NCBI GenBank assembly: GCA_001466705.2
Contig: LATX02000187.1
Span: 248,001-312,000, forward strand
Length of the DNA stretch: 64,000 nucleotides
From: Moniliophthora roreri
Taxonomy: Eukaryota > Basidiomycota > Agaricomycetes > Agaricales > Marasmiaceae
Reading direction: 5' to 3'
Shown: piece after piece, positions 34,991 to 46,889 of the stretch
Position numbering within the stretch: the first letter of the stretch is position 1
How the letters are laid out: each line of letters starts with the position of its first letter
Made by a program: the position numbers and the translations under genes
Notes under the pieces: generated by a model
What the model was told of the DNA's origin: nothing
Seen by the model: only the letters and a program-made list of their open reading frames with translations
Databases searched by the model: none

Positions 34991-36094
34991 GTTTGAGGAA
35001 GAAGCTTGCGGCTAGACAGATATACTGTAATAGTAGGGGTCATTGTCTTGCTTAGATGCTTACTGCTGTGCACTGGGATATAACCTCGTGATTAGGATGA
35101 TCGATATCGTTTTCCATACGGAAGAACTTGTAACACCTTAGCAATTGTAGTAGTGGTATATGGACAGGGATGTAGTGTGACTCGAGGATGGCTTGAGGGT
35201 GGCGACTGATAATCCGGATTCTGAATCTGACTGAGACTTGTTAGTAGTGCAGTCCATAAGAATCTGCTGCATGGTATCTAGAAGAGATAAGTAGCAGAAT
35301 GCTTGCAAAATCACATTTGCATCGGTGAGGACTGCCGGCTTGAAGTTAGCTCGTAGATTTGATAATGTCTCGCCTTTTAACTCAGCAGTTTCGGTATCGC
35401 AGGTCACCAATGTTCTGGGTGTGCGACACGGTCCATGATGTATTAGGTGGATTTCGGAGTACTAGAACGGTGGTGATGCTACTTACCTTTTGGAGGATGT
35501 CTTGCAGGGTGTCATACGACGTGCAAAGGGTATCCGACGCCTGGAGACATATCCCAGTTTTGCACCTGAGTAAGGAGACGAAACATACCTTATGCTTCCA
35601 GAGGATCGCAAAAAATCAACGTTCAGTGATCAGGGATCGGAAGTGGACGAACTAGTCGATGGGAAACCTCGATATAATACTCACTGCTAGTATCGCATAG
35701 AGATAACAGACACGGAAAAGAACTGTCGAAAATTTCAGCAGCGGTGGCTCCGACGAAGAACTTGAGATGGGAGCAAGAAGAGAAACGGACTGACCTTGCA
35801 CTCGCGTGGACTGCCGCCGGTAAGGTCGCACTACGGCCCGGCAGGCCTGGTGGCGAATTGCCGAGATGTGCGGTCACCGCTCACACAGCCCCACGCTGAT
35901 TTTTCGCTTGCCTTTATACCTGTTCCAGCCGGACACCCCACCTTTCCTTCGTAACCTCTCTAGGACCTATATCAAACGAGGAAATGATGTTCTAAACACT
36001 TGGTTCTACGATGGAAGACATATAGTGAGTCCATCTAACTCTACGGTCGGGACAATCAGGCTGACTATGGTCACTTTTCTCGCAGTACAAAGTC
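34991..36094. other. Intergenic stretch with a possible small minus-strand gene
   Basis: Minus-strand segments 35877-35690 and 35410-35138, with plausible donors (gtgagtattat, gtaagtagc) between them, could form a small spliced gene encoding text such as DTLCTSYDTLQDILQK and GETLSNLRANFKP. I could not connect them in a consistent frame or recognise a family. A start region for the next plus-strand gene may lie at 36011-36094. Confidence 0.3.
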
Positions 36095-38329
36095 GTGGTG
36101 CTTCACCGGTTCGTGGGCGGTCTACTCTACTGCCTCGTAACTAGGCTCACGGTTCAATCTCCAGTCATCCGAAGCAAGGGACTGCACCTTTTACGACCTG
36201 AAAAGTCATGGCGCCCAATCGTGTGCATCGTCGTTCAAGCAAATGCCAAAACGTCGACACCTGAAATGACGTACGAGACGACGCTGGGGCTTGATGGACA
36301 GAATCCCAACCAGAAGGAAATCTTCGTTATGTGCGCTCATATATTGCTTGATTATTCACGCACGTTTGCTAACGGTCGGTTACTTTACTGCAGCGGCCAA
36401 AATGCCACACCGGATACCAAGGTCTCTATCCAAGTCATATACCAACCTCCTGGGAAGAAGAAAGCAAAAAGGATGAAACGAATACCTGTAGCATGTTGTA
36501 CGTGCTCATTGGGAGAGGTTATGTTGAAACAGGCTTCACAGAAGGAGAAACGTGAGTCATTACCCGCCAGGCATTCTTTGATCCGAACCAACCTATATCT
36601 CTCAGCAGAACACGCACAGCTTCGTCTTCAAGCCCAGTCAACCTCCAAGCGTAGCAAAAAGAAAAATGACTGCGATAATCAACCTGCGGTTCTTTACGTT
36701 CGGGTTCGCGAGCCGTCCCATTCAATGACGGAACATGTTCATGTTATGAGCGATGATGAATACGCTTCTTCACGTACGTATCCATATACACCTACACTCT
36801 GCCTTGGCTTAGACTATTAACACCTTAGACTATCCCGCATCCTGGGCAGACTCATGTACCGAGAAGACCTTGTCGCCACCTACATCGCCTATCGATGAAG
36901 TATACCCCGATATCGAGACCCCAGCATCGGCTACAGGTGTTGAAATCCATCCTGAGGACCAAGAACAGGCGCCTCGCCGTCGGAAGAGAAAGAGAATACG
37001 AGGCTTCGTTATCAATTCCGATGACGAAGGGCTCTCCGTTTCCTGTTCAGATTCTTCATCCTCAGAAGATGAAGAAGAGCGGGAACAAGAGGTTCTCTGG
37101 CCCGAGTCACCCTCATCATACCCAGAGTCAACTACACACGAACGTGGACCATGGCTCCGCGTCTCATGGATATCAGCCATGCTCGATCCTATTATACCCA
37201 TGCATTCGGCGCAACTCGAGAGGCCGCAGCCCGAACGCGAAGATACCCTCGTCGAAGACCAAGATATACCGCTCAAGGAACTCGAAGGAGAAGGCTGGGG
37301 AAACTGGTGCTGGCACCGTTTCGAAAAGCTCCTTTGCGCGTTCACTGTTTACGGTGAACTATGCTCTGCAGCGAAATGTTTGGATTCAGTACTGCAGTCT
37401 TCTAAAGCCCAGCACGTGGACGGGTTCAAGTCGACCGAATCGGTGAATTCTTGGATATCTGCTACGGTTATTGAAGGAGGCGAGTTTTCGAGGTTGGAGG
37501 AAGAGGCAAAGGGGCGGGTTGAGAAGGTGTATCAGAGATTACAGAATGAATGGTCATATGTGGGTGCGTTATTGGTTGCGCTTGCTGCGTGAGTTTGTTA
37601 TTTTAGCTCTTGGTGCCAGTTGCTCATTGTTGTCCTTTCCAGCGTCGATACAGCGGTCTTCGCCATATCCCCTGACTCCCTGTTCGCTGTGAGCAGTGTG
37701 GCTCGACCTATGGTTGCCATGTCATCTGTTTGCTCGGGGTGTGGGATAGCATGTGTTGTCTGGTTCCTGTGGTGGTACGGTTGGGGAAGTGGTGTCGGTT
37801 TCGGTGGACACGATGGTGCTGGGAGCGGGTTGGGCGGCGTTGACGGGTTTATGGTTAGTCTACCTTCCTCCTTCGTTCCTCGGCATTCACCCTCATTGAC
37901 ATATACCCCTTGCAGAGCCGAGCCCTAGACATCAACAATACATACATCTCCTTTGCTCTTGCAGCTCGTATGCCAGCGTTCTGCATGGTATGCTCTGCAG
38001 TATCGTTGATGGCATTTTTAGCCGTCGTAGCGTACGATGCGGCACCAGTGATTGTATGGGTTGTGTGCTGTGGTGTAGCTGTGGGTATGGGTGGGCAGTT
38101 TGTTATTTGGGGGTTGGTTAAAGTGATTTTGGGGATTAGAGCGGTGGTGAAGGGTGTTGCTATGGGTGTGAGGAGGCTAGGCAGGACTGTAGGCTTTGGA
38201 GGTGGTGCTCAGAAGACTGATAACGCTGTTGGTTCTGGGGAGAAAGAGAAAGTGCCGGAGATTGTAGTGTCGGAGCCTCCGGCTATTGCGAATGTTGGGA
38301 GGGATTCCAAGTCATCTAGGTATACTTAG
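36095..38329 (+). CDS. C2-like domain protein with C-terminal multi-pass membrane region
   Basis: Exons 36095-36330, 36394-36551, 36609-36773, 36829-37588, 37643-37853 and 37916-38329 join in one frame (648 codons from 36095). The true start is uncertain and may include an upstream exon. The N-terminal part has SWRPIVCIVVQ, LGLDGQNPN and KVSIQVIYQPPGKKKAKR, which resemble a fungal C2-like domain with the DGQNPN signature. An acidic Ser-rich linker (SDSSSSEDEEEREQE) follows. The C-terminus has hydrophobic segments (YVGALLVALAAVDTAVFAIS, SCVCSGCGIAC-like, MVCSAVSLMAFLAVVAYDA, VVCCGVAVGMGGQFVIWGL) typical of an Agaricomycete membrane family. Function unknown. Two genes fused in my model cannot be excluded. 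Confidence 0.65.
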
Positions 38330-39386
38330 AGGATCTTTATTTCATGACCCTTTGCTTGCTCTCAGATTTGCTATCATCAGTGTACATTTCTGCATTATAC
38401 ACTATGTATTTTACAGTATTTGTACAGAACCCATATATTGTATGCAGCTAGTGCTTCTTTTAGTGTCAACAACTTGATGAAGTGCCTTTATGTCGTATGT
38501 CAAGAACAACATTTGTTTCTAAGTAACTCTATGAATATAGCATCAAGTGACAGGTTGAAGTTCCAGAGGACTGCACAGTAATAATAGGCCTTGTTGAAAC
38601 GTCACAGTCGGATATATCCTGGATGCTAACCCCAGGTTGTGCTCATACCACTACATCAGCAAAATCTGGGGGAAGTTACAACTAAGTACTGACCCTTGAG
38701 ATTGGTGACAATCCCCCATTAAGGTCACCATCAATTAGAGCCACAACTATAATTGATCTCCAGCATCATATAGCACCCAATACCTGGCATCAACAGTCTT
38801 GAGGATTGGGATGAGTTGCTGGAGATATAATGGGTGAGGGATAATACAACATGTACTGTGTAATATGATGAGCAGTGGAGAATATAGCAAATGACAGGCA
38901 ATAGCACAAGTGATTGGGTTTCAAGGTTTATGATGAGTTTTGGGGGGGTTACAGCAAGTTATGAGGGGTCATAACAGGACTACAGTCCTATCAGTGTACC
39001 TCTCAGCTCCAACACATCTGAGGTGTTTTCTACTTAGTGTTGAAGTACCTGCTTTGCAAGCACTATCAAGTCCTGAATTGATTCCATACCCATGCCCACT
39101 CCCTCTCCCACTCCCACTCCTTCTCCCTCTCCCTCTTCCACTCCCACTCCCTCTCCCTCCCCCTCTCTCTCTCCCTCTCCCTCTCCCTCTCTCTCTCTCT
39201 CTCCCTCTCCTGCCTCTCCCTCTCCCACTCCTGCCTCTCCCTCTCCCACTCCTGCCTCTCCCTCTCCCACTCTTTCTCCTGCCTCTCCATTCTCCTCCTT
39301 CTCTTCTGCTTCATCTCCTCTGCTCCAATTTCTTGCATCTGCTCAATAAGAGGAGCAGTTTGAGAAGCATATTCTGTTGGAAAGGA
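38330..39386. other. CpG-poor gene-free stretch with a pyrimidine microsatellite
   Basis: CpG nearly vanishes a little after 38330. No ORF is recognised except frames through the simple repeat at 39085-39300. It is probably degraded TE sequence adjacent to the 3' end of NLR2. Confidence 0.4.
39085..39300. repeat. Pyrimidine-rich (CCCTCT/CTCCCA)n microsatellite
   Basis: Imperfect 6-12 bp units of ctccct, cactcc and ctgcctctccctctc run for about 215 bp. ORFs across it on both strands encode only Pro/Leu/Ser or Glu/Gly/Arg repeats. Confidence 0.85.
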
Positions 39387-41821
39387 CTAGCATATAGCTG
39401 TCGCCAAACTCACCTGAAGCCATTCCAGCAGCCTATCTTGATCAAATTTGGCTTCAATTTTGTGCAAAATCAAAGAAGGTGGGTCTAGAAATTCTAGACA
39501 TGGACCAAGAATATCTAGCCAATCACAGAGATCAAAATTTGAAAATTGGTGATATATAACCCGCCAACCACTATAATCCCACCCATTTACACCCTGCAAT
39601 ACAATGCCAAATACATGCCTAATTGCCACTGAGAGTTGGACATGATATAATCCATTATGAGAATTTGATGGGGAAAATGGGAAAGCCAGATGGGATGAAG
39701 CTGCTGTTGCTTCAGCACAACCACAACAGTTTCCAATGCAAAGCAACTGGAAATGCTCTGGATCCAAGATGTTGGGATATGTAACAAGAAGAGCTTGTAA
39801 CCTGCTCTTTTCCTTGAGTGGGACAGTGAGACCCATATCTATAAGAGACCAAGCCAAAAAAATGGCAACAGTATCTATGAATTCATGAAGCACAGTATCA
39901 GGAATGTCTGATTGTGAAATTTTAATGCAAAGGCTGCTTGTGGGGTCAGGGAAGTGGGATATTATGTCAGCAGGCATGTTGAGTTCCTTCTATACAAATG
40001 AAAGTGATCTTTTTTGAGTCCAAAGTTGTTCACCATTGACAGAACACACCTGTAAGTGCTTCAGTAGACCTCTACTTTGCCAAAAGAACTGGCATATAGG
40101 TTTGCAAGAGACCCAAGGTGCAGAGCTATTGCTGATATCATACAGATATTCAGTAAGCCATAATCCAAACCAAGTTGCAAAATTGACAGTCCAAAGAGCA
40201 TTCAAAACCTGGTCATCAAGGTTGCTCTCTATGCAACAATCTGCCCAGTTTTCCCATGCAATTCCCAGAATATAGGACCTGTGGCCACTCAAAGTCAATT
40301 AGTTGTATAATTTGTCTGAGTAGACACATACTGTGCTTCAGATAACTGCTCTCTTTTAACATTAGAGTAGTGATTAATGACATCAAAGCATTGTAGGGCC
40401 TGGAGATTGGACTGGGTCTGTTTATCTCCCAAATAGAAGTTGCCAGAACGTGTTGGATCTTGTAGAAAATCTTTAAATGATGCATGGAGAACCCTAATTT
40501 CATCATCATGTCCACCAATCTGGAAGATTGAGTGCATTCCAGATAAGGCTGAAATAACATCTCCTTCATCTAGGAAAAGCAATGCTTCAATGCGCTGTGG
40601 TGTGATAACTCCACCATATGAATATAGAAAGGATGCCATTTGACCATGAATAATTTTTTGTAGTTTTGAGTGCTCTGGTTGGGACACAAGGATCTGAAGG
40701 TAAAGCTTATCCAGATCAGCAAATGGTGAGCTTGACTGTGGACCTGAATTAGGTTCAAGGACAAGCTTCAAACGTGTGCAAGGATTGACACATGGGGCAT
40801 CTATGAACTTGACAACTGTGGAAGCATAGATAAAGAGCCCAGATGCCTTTTGTGTGAGTTCATAGACAACCCCAGGAGCAGGCCATGGGGAAGGAAATGG
40901 GATGTGGGTATTACGGGGATCACTGCGGATGCGTCCGAACTCGTTGGTCAAAAAGGTTGTGATGTCATGACTTGCATCGAATGTCTCGTCATCCAGAACG
41001 GTACGACGTAGATATGGGCGAAAGATGTCGGTGTCAAATGCCAACCGAATATGTAGTTCTGGTCTGCTGCATATGAGGAAACGTAGTCGTATGTTGTTCG
41101 GTAACCATTGTAACAGGGTGCCGAGGATGGAAAGGATACGTTGCTGTTCCTGGCGATGTGTGCCCTGTTCCTGACCATCTCCACACTCGTCCAACCCATC
41201 AACAATGATAACCCATGGGTAATCACATAGTTGTGCCAGATGCCTGCATGGCTCAACAATAAGCTTCTCAAACTGCACTTCAAGCCTAGCTTGGAGAACA
41301 GCGGGATTGCTCCTGAGAGCCTGCTCGACGAATCCTCGGAGCTCTGGTATACGGGTTACGAGATCATAGGCAATGGTTGGGAATAAGGTCTTGGCATTGC
41401 GGCGTCTCGGGTGTCCTCGTGAAAAGAAGAAGCTGGACACCAAGAAGCCATCCCGCTCCCCCATTTCTGCGATGCTTTGGGCAATTGCTGATTTGCCTGC
41501 ACCGGGTGGACCGAAGAGCCAGAATATGCGATCCTGTGGGTTAGGGCTATAGATCCAGTCGCGAATTTCGTGCAAGACTTTTTCTCGTGTGCCTGGGTGG
41601 CAATTGGGCAGTGGATAGCGGGCTTCAGAGTCATGGCCTGCACCGACGTCCTTGATAGTGTTGTAGAGAAGACGAATAGCTATATAAAGTGTCAAACCGT
41701 TGCATCACACAGAATGAAGTCACGTACGATCATCGACCGAGTTGAAGTTGTTATTGATATCACGACCTGCAACATTGAAATGTCCGCCGTGAACCGAGAA
41801 GTCCCGGGCTTGTTCGAACAT
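39387..41821 (-). CDS. NACHT (NPHP3_N-type) NLR-like ATPase, NLR2
   Basis: Paralogue of NLR1. Exons 41821-41728, 41679-40332, 40278-40050 and 39989-39387 give 757 codons with phases 1, 2 and 0, matching NLR1. The first exon encodes MFEQARDFSVHGGHFNVAGR plus a short Asn-rich tail, the leader shared with NLR1 and the gene at 1-123. The NACHT domain has Walker A GPPGAGKSA near residue 88 and Walker B WVIIVDGLDECGD near 190. The helical C-terminus lacks recognisable repeats and extends further than in NLR1 (SGWRVIYHQF ... LEWLQVSLATAIC). Likely a cytosolic nucleotide-dependent switch by family. CpG density drops abruptly near 40905: the 5' half is rich, the 3' half nearly devoid, yet the frame stays open. 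Confidence 0.88.
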
Positions 41822-42149
41822 TGATGCAACTTTTGGATTGCTGCTGGAAAAAGGGCAGGGAGAGGGATAGTGGGGGTTGGCGGTAAAGGTATGTTAGCTA
41901 ACAAGCACGTTGTCTGCCTACTCAATAGCACTGCCTACTCAACAGCATACCCAACAGCAATACTCGGGATCCAGATCTGCTCCCACGGCTCTAACTGCGC
42001 TCCGTCGCACCACTACGATCATCGGCGGTGACATTGATTTTAGTATTAACTGACTATTCTACTTACTCAAGGACCTAGGTGGAAGGAAGTCAGAGAAGAG
42101 AGGCAAACGGCGTCAGGTAGTCTCCCGCCTCACATTCCAACTTTACCTG
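41822..42149. other. Upstream region of NLR2, no gene seen
   Basis: CpG-normal sequence between NLR2 and the repeat block. Short ORFs here are shadows. No specific regulatory element recognised. Confidence 0.35.
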
Positions 42150-42508
42150 AATACACCAGAGCCACCAGGAGAGTCTCTTCGACCTTGCTGAACAAAATCC
42201 CGACGCCGCCGAAGATTCGCGAATGTCCTCATTACCTTCAGTTCGCCAGCAGTACCAACACCACCCCTAACCCATTCCTCCACCACCTTCTGCACACTCG
42301 AGGTCTCCTTTAGCCTCCAGTGCTTGGATACGGTGGTGGAAAAGAGGAAAGGCAGCGGTGGGGGTACTAAACACAGCAACGACGGCATCCAGCATTTCCG
42401 CTGAACCCACCACCATGTTCGGAGACTCCAAGAGCCCTTGCGTAGTCTGCCAGGGGTCCTCGAGCACCGCCGACAATATCGAATGTGTGTGACGGTCACA
42501 CACGCTCT
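42150..42508. repeat. Diverged copy of part of the 872-bp unit
   Basis: Segments such as gaagattcgcgaatgtcctcat, gcacactcgagg, tgccaggggtcctcgagca and gaatgtgtgtgac parallel 43085-43380 (gaagattcgcgacgtcat, gcacactcgagactt, tgccaggggtcctcgtgcg). This is an older, diverged member of the same repeat family directly before the perfect pair. Confidence 0.6.
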
Positions 42509-44252
42509 TTCTCTTTTACTTCCATGACTGCCGGCGTACAGGTCAACAATATGCGTTTTTTTTTTGTCTCTTCTACTTACTCTTGCATCCCAGGGCTATC
42601 TACAAGGTACAAGAAGGGTGGAAGTAAGGCAGAGAAGGAGGGAGAAGGGTAGAAGGTAACGGTACACAGTGCGTGTCTACACTATTTTTTTTTTTCATTT
42701 TTTTTTTCATTATTCTAACCGTTCTTCTGTTAGTCATAGGTTTCGTGGATACATCTCCATCGTCCCCAATGCCTACGCCACTCAACATCGCCATCGTTAC
42801 CCTCGAGTGGCCGCCACATCATATCACAAGCTCTCCACCAAAGTCAACCACCACAGCCGCAACCAGTGGCCCAGAAACCACCAGTTTCGTCTCTTGGGGG
42901 TTTCCTGGGTCGCTGATCACGACTACGATACTGTCAAAGTCTCGTGCAGTCGCCTTGACATCGATATCGACACCCGCAAAACCCTCTCCTCGTACCCCCG
43001 CTTCCGGCCCCAACCTACTACACCAGGATAACCCAGAGAGCCCTTCTGGAGGCTCCTCGACCCACTGAACATGATTTTGATGTCACCGAAGATTCGCGAC
43101 GTCATCGCACCTTCTAGCTCACCACCATCAACACTTGCTCCCGGTACACCTCCTCTACCACTCTCCCCTGCACACTCGAGACTTCCTGCAGCCTCTGCGT
43201 ACACAGTGACAGGTAAGAGAAGAGGCAGCAACGACGACTCAAAACATGATGTCGGCGGCTTCTAGCGTCCGCGCTGATGTCACCATCGTGTCCGGGTCCT
43301 CGAAAAGCTCTATATGGGCTGCCAGGGGTCCTCGTGCGTTACCGTTCACGTTGAGCGTGTGTGACTATGGCCTCGAACGCTTCTCTTTTACTTCCATGAC
43401 TGCCGGCGTACAGGTCAACAATATGCGTTTTTTTTTTGTCTCTTCTACTTACTCTTGCATCCCAGGGCTATCTACAAGGTACAAGAAGGGTGGAAGTAAG
43501 GCAGAGAAGGAGGGAGAAGGGTAGAAGGTAACGGTACACAGTGCGTGTCTACACTATTTTTTTTTTTCATTTTTTTTTTCATTATTCTAACCGTTCTTCT
43601 GTTAGTCATAGGTTTCGTGGATACATCTCCATCGTCCCCAATGCCTACGCCACTCAACATCGCCATCGTTACCCTCGAGTGGCCGCCACATCATATCACA
43701 AGCTCTCCACCAAAGTCAACCACCACAGCCGCAACCAGTGGCCCAGAAACCACCAGTTTCGTCTCTTGGGGGTTTCCTGGGTCGCTGATCACGACTACGA
43801 TACTGTCAAAGTCTCGTGCAGTCGCCTTGACATCGATATCGACACCCGCAAAACCCTCTCCTCGTACCCCCGCTTCCGGCCCCAACCTACTACACCAGGA
43901 TAACCCAGAGAGCCCTTCTGGAGGCTCCTCGACCCACTGAACATGATTTTGATGTCACCGAAGATTCGCGACGTCATCGCACCTTCTAGCTCACCACCAT
44001 CAACACTTGCTCCCGGTACACCTCCTCTACCACTCTCCCCTGCACACTCGAGACTTCCTGCAGCCTCTGCGTACACAGTGACAGGTAAGAGAAGAGGCAG
44101 CAACGACGACTCAAAACATGATGTCGGCGGCTTCTAGCGTCCGCGCTGATGTCACCATCGTGTCCGGGTCCTCGAAAAGCTCTATATGGGCTGCCAGGGG
44201 TCCTCGTGCGTTACCGTTCACGTTGAGCGTGTGTGACTATGGCCTCGAACGC
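42509..44252. repeat. Perfect tandem duplication, two units of 872 bp
   Basis: Unit A is 42509-43380 and unit B is 43381-44252. Every landmark recurs at a constant offset of 872 and the predicted peptides in all frames are identical, so there are no indels and no substitution that I can see. Each unit has a T-rich run, Thr/Pro/Ser-rich coding-like text (TAATSGPETTSFVSWGFPG) and GT/AG signals, so it may derive from exons and introns of a low-complexity gene. A related block follows at about 44470-44660. Confidence 0.85.
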
Positions 44253-45831
44253 CTTTTCCTTCCTACCACCACCATCGTCGGCAACGCTAGGAAAAGGTAC
44301 GTTTTTTCTTTGTGTATTCTACTCTAATTAGCTAATACGCCTATCTTAGGACTATCTGAAGGCTATAGTGCGGGTGGATGGGAGCAGGGGAAGAAGGAAA
44401 AAATTTGAGAGGCAGGGTCTCAGGTGCATCTTTGGCGTCTTTTTTCTCGTGTATTGACTTTTATCTTTTTCTTTACAGGTTAAGATGACCCCGGCACACA
44501 AGTTATAACGCTCCCGTCATCTGTTGTCACGGCCGAAGCTCTGGAAACGCCGCCACCTCACCAAAACGCGCCGGAACCAAAGTCTACCATCACAACCCCA
44601 TTCAACAGCGCAGAAGCCACCAGGAAGCCCTCTTGGGGGGCTCTCTGGCACGCTGGATGCGAATCCAATGTCAGTGGAATCCGCCGACGTCGTCTTTGTT
44701 CCGCTCCCGCCACTGACACTACCGTCTCCTCCTACCTTATCCGCTCTCACAACCTCTATACCCTCTCGAACGTCCACCGCTAGCTCTGCCACGCCGATTG
44801 GTTACCTATTGACAATGCTCACTCGCTACGCGACACACCCACAAATTGGAATCTATGTCGAACACCCCTTCCTCCGCGATTCTCATTCTTTCGTCACAGC
44901 TAGCAATACTTCGCACCCTTATGACTCGAGTATCTATAGGTCTACTAGGCAGTGGACGACCTTTGTTTTTTTACCATCTGCTAGCGTCGAGGTCTTTGAG
45001 CCCCACGTCTCGTTTCCTTCAGCCACGCCGGTTACTTGCCTCTCTTTTGTGGTACATTATCATTTGACCTCTAATGTCCTAGGTGCGTACGATTTATTAT
45101 TTTGTCGGATACGAGCTCATTATCATTCGTATTCAGTTCCCGCTTATTGAATTATCATTCAACCTTTGCTATTACAGTCTCTAAAACCCTCGTCTTCGTA
45201 CAACTGCTTTGTGGAATTTTCAGCAGAATCCGCCTTCATGCTACGTCTAAACTTTACCCCGTCGAGTTGTACTTGTGTTTAACCTGTGGTTGAAAGCCTT
45301 GTTTACAATTGCAATTTTGGTGCCTTTGAATACCTTGCGCTTTCCGGCGTGTTCGTTATGTCCAGCTCGTCTGTCGTTTTATATAGTGTTCATATATACC
45401 GATTCAAGTCACCGTCTGCACATTTGTTGATCCCATTCGTGACCATTTCGAAGAGAAGAAAGGGAATGAAGTGATCTGAGCAAGGGAAGAGAAGGGAAGT
45501 GAGAATATCCCATGACCACAGCGATCGTTTTTAGATCAATGCTTCCTGTCGCTTTAGTGATAGTGATGCATCATTCCATCATGGAGCAGAACAGCAGCGC
45601 ATATAACTCGGCGCGATCTTTCAAGGTCGAAATAGAACCTGATGACGGGGTTCTGTCACCGTCTTCTTACACAGTCGGCGGGTAAGGTAAAGGTCGTGTC
45701 TGCCAGTAAGCAGGCGGGTGGATGCGTTGAACGGATAGCCAGATGAAGGTGTTCGCAAGGGAGGCTGATGTTCTGGCAGAGTTGAAACAGTATATGCCGA
45801 TCCTGACAGCGTACGAGTCCATGTGAGCGTT
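44253..45831. other. Low-complexity region with a diverged repeat block, no confident gene
   Basis: The plus-strand ORF 44524-45150 is Ser/Thr/Pro-rich and its start echoes the repeat unit (PPGSPLGG versus SWGFPGS). No known domain is seen. 45150-45831 has no recognisable gene. CpG density is normal, so this is not old TE sequence. Confidence 0.35.
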
Positions 45832-46262
45832 CTAGTTCAGCTCCGCTGAATCTGCGCTAAATTCCGGCCTGAATTCTGATCTTCGGTCGATTCTGGTATA
45901 TGGGAGACCTCTATTTGGTACAGTCTGCTGAGCGGGAGCGGGAGAAGGAGTTATCACTGATTCAGGAGTAGATGGTGTCCGTGAGGCTTCCAGAGATCCG
46001 GAGCTTGTTAATATAGCGTTGTAGTCGGGATTACTGGCTTCAAGTTCTAGTCGGTGATCGCTTGTTTGAGTGTGAATCTTAACCAAAAAAGCCCTAACCT
46101 GGCAAATGTATGTGTGGGTGCAGGTCGAGTTCTCAACCTTCCAGGGAATTTTCGTTTCCGCCGAATCCACCACCCGATAATAGCCAAGACAATGATTACT
46201 GTAACTTCAATGATTATGCCCTCAATTTCGGCCGTACTGAACCCCGAATTTGACTCGAATGT
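45832..46262 (-). CDS. C-terminal part of a single-pass membrane protein
   Basis: An exon from about 46262 to 46099 encodes STAEIEGIIIEVTVIIVLAI followed by IGWWIRRKRKFPGR: a transmembrane helix with an Arg/Lys stop-transfer sequence. A 65-nt intron (46098-46034, GTTAGG ... CCAG) joins in phase 2 to the last exon, which reads NPDYNAILTSSGSLEASRT and a Ser/Pro-rich tail, stop at 45832. This is the layout of many basidiomycete type I membrane proteins with an extracellular domain. The upstream exons are not resolved; 46214-46744 gives hydrophobic text (LLRSGIIDFGIIACGLALP) that may or may not belong. Function unknown. Confidence 0.45.
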
Positions 46263-46889
46263 AAGAGAGCGACGATTTCTAATAGGGACTTTGGATTGTT
46301 AAGGAACGAGAGGAAATAGTGGTGGTGATTTTTGAGAGCGAACGTAGTATCAAACGTGGCCGGTAAAGCAAGTCCACATGCGATGATGCCGAAGTCAATA
46401 ATCCCGGAGCGTAGCAGTTGCTCGACAAAGCTGTGATGTACAAGAGAGGTTACAGCGGTTACATACTGTAAGTAAAGGCACCGATCAATAATGATCAACT
46501 CGAAGTTAACGCCCAGGTGGAAACGTGATAAAAACACCACTATGAGTGGGTTGATACTAGGAGCGGATGTTCTCAGACCGTCTAGAAATGGTGGAAGGCT
46601 GGTGGGCGAGAGCAAACGCGTCTCGGTACCAAGGAGGTGGTGGTTTGATGGCACGTCGCAGAGATCCACGTGTCGCGGCGATGAAAATTTCCCATCAAGT
46701 TCTTGTCTTTTCACCATCATTACGACTACCTTCAACTCTGCCACCTGAGAAACTTAATGTATATCGATTCACAGAGCATGCCTTGAAGATTCCAAAATTG
46801 GATCATCTTTCTCTCAGGTCAGCTGCTAGATCTTCGGACATCACAGAGCTTTTTGCTGAACACTTTCATCGTAACCCTTCGGTTTTAGC

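Noticed and set aside
36326..36393. Donor GTTATG at 36326 for the first intron of the C2-like gene
   Set aside because: Gives the wrong phase; the GTGCGC donor at 36331 joins in frame with the same acceptor.
39034..39488. ORFs on both strands through 39085-39300 (Glu/Gly/Arg-rich on minus, Pro/Leu-rich on plus)
   Set aside because: They are open only because the pyrimidine microsatellite has no stops in these frames; no domain or splice support.
42669..43940. Identical ORF pairs in the 872-bp units
   Set aside because: Low-complexity, overlapping in several frames, no recognised domain; kept as repeat sequence rather than genes.
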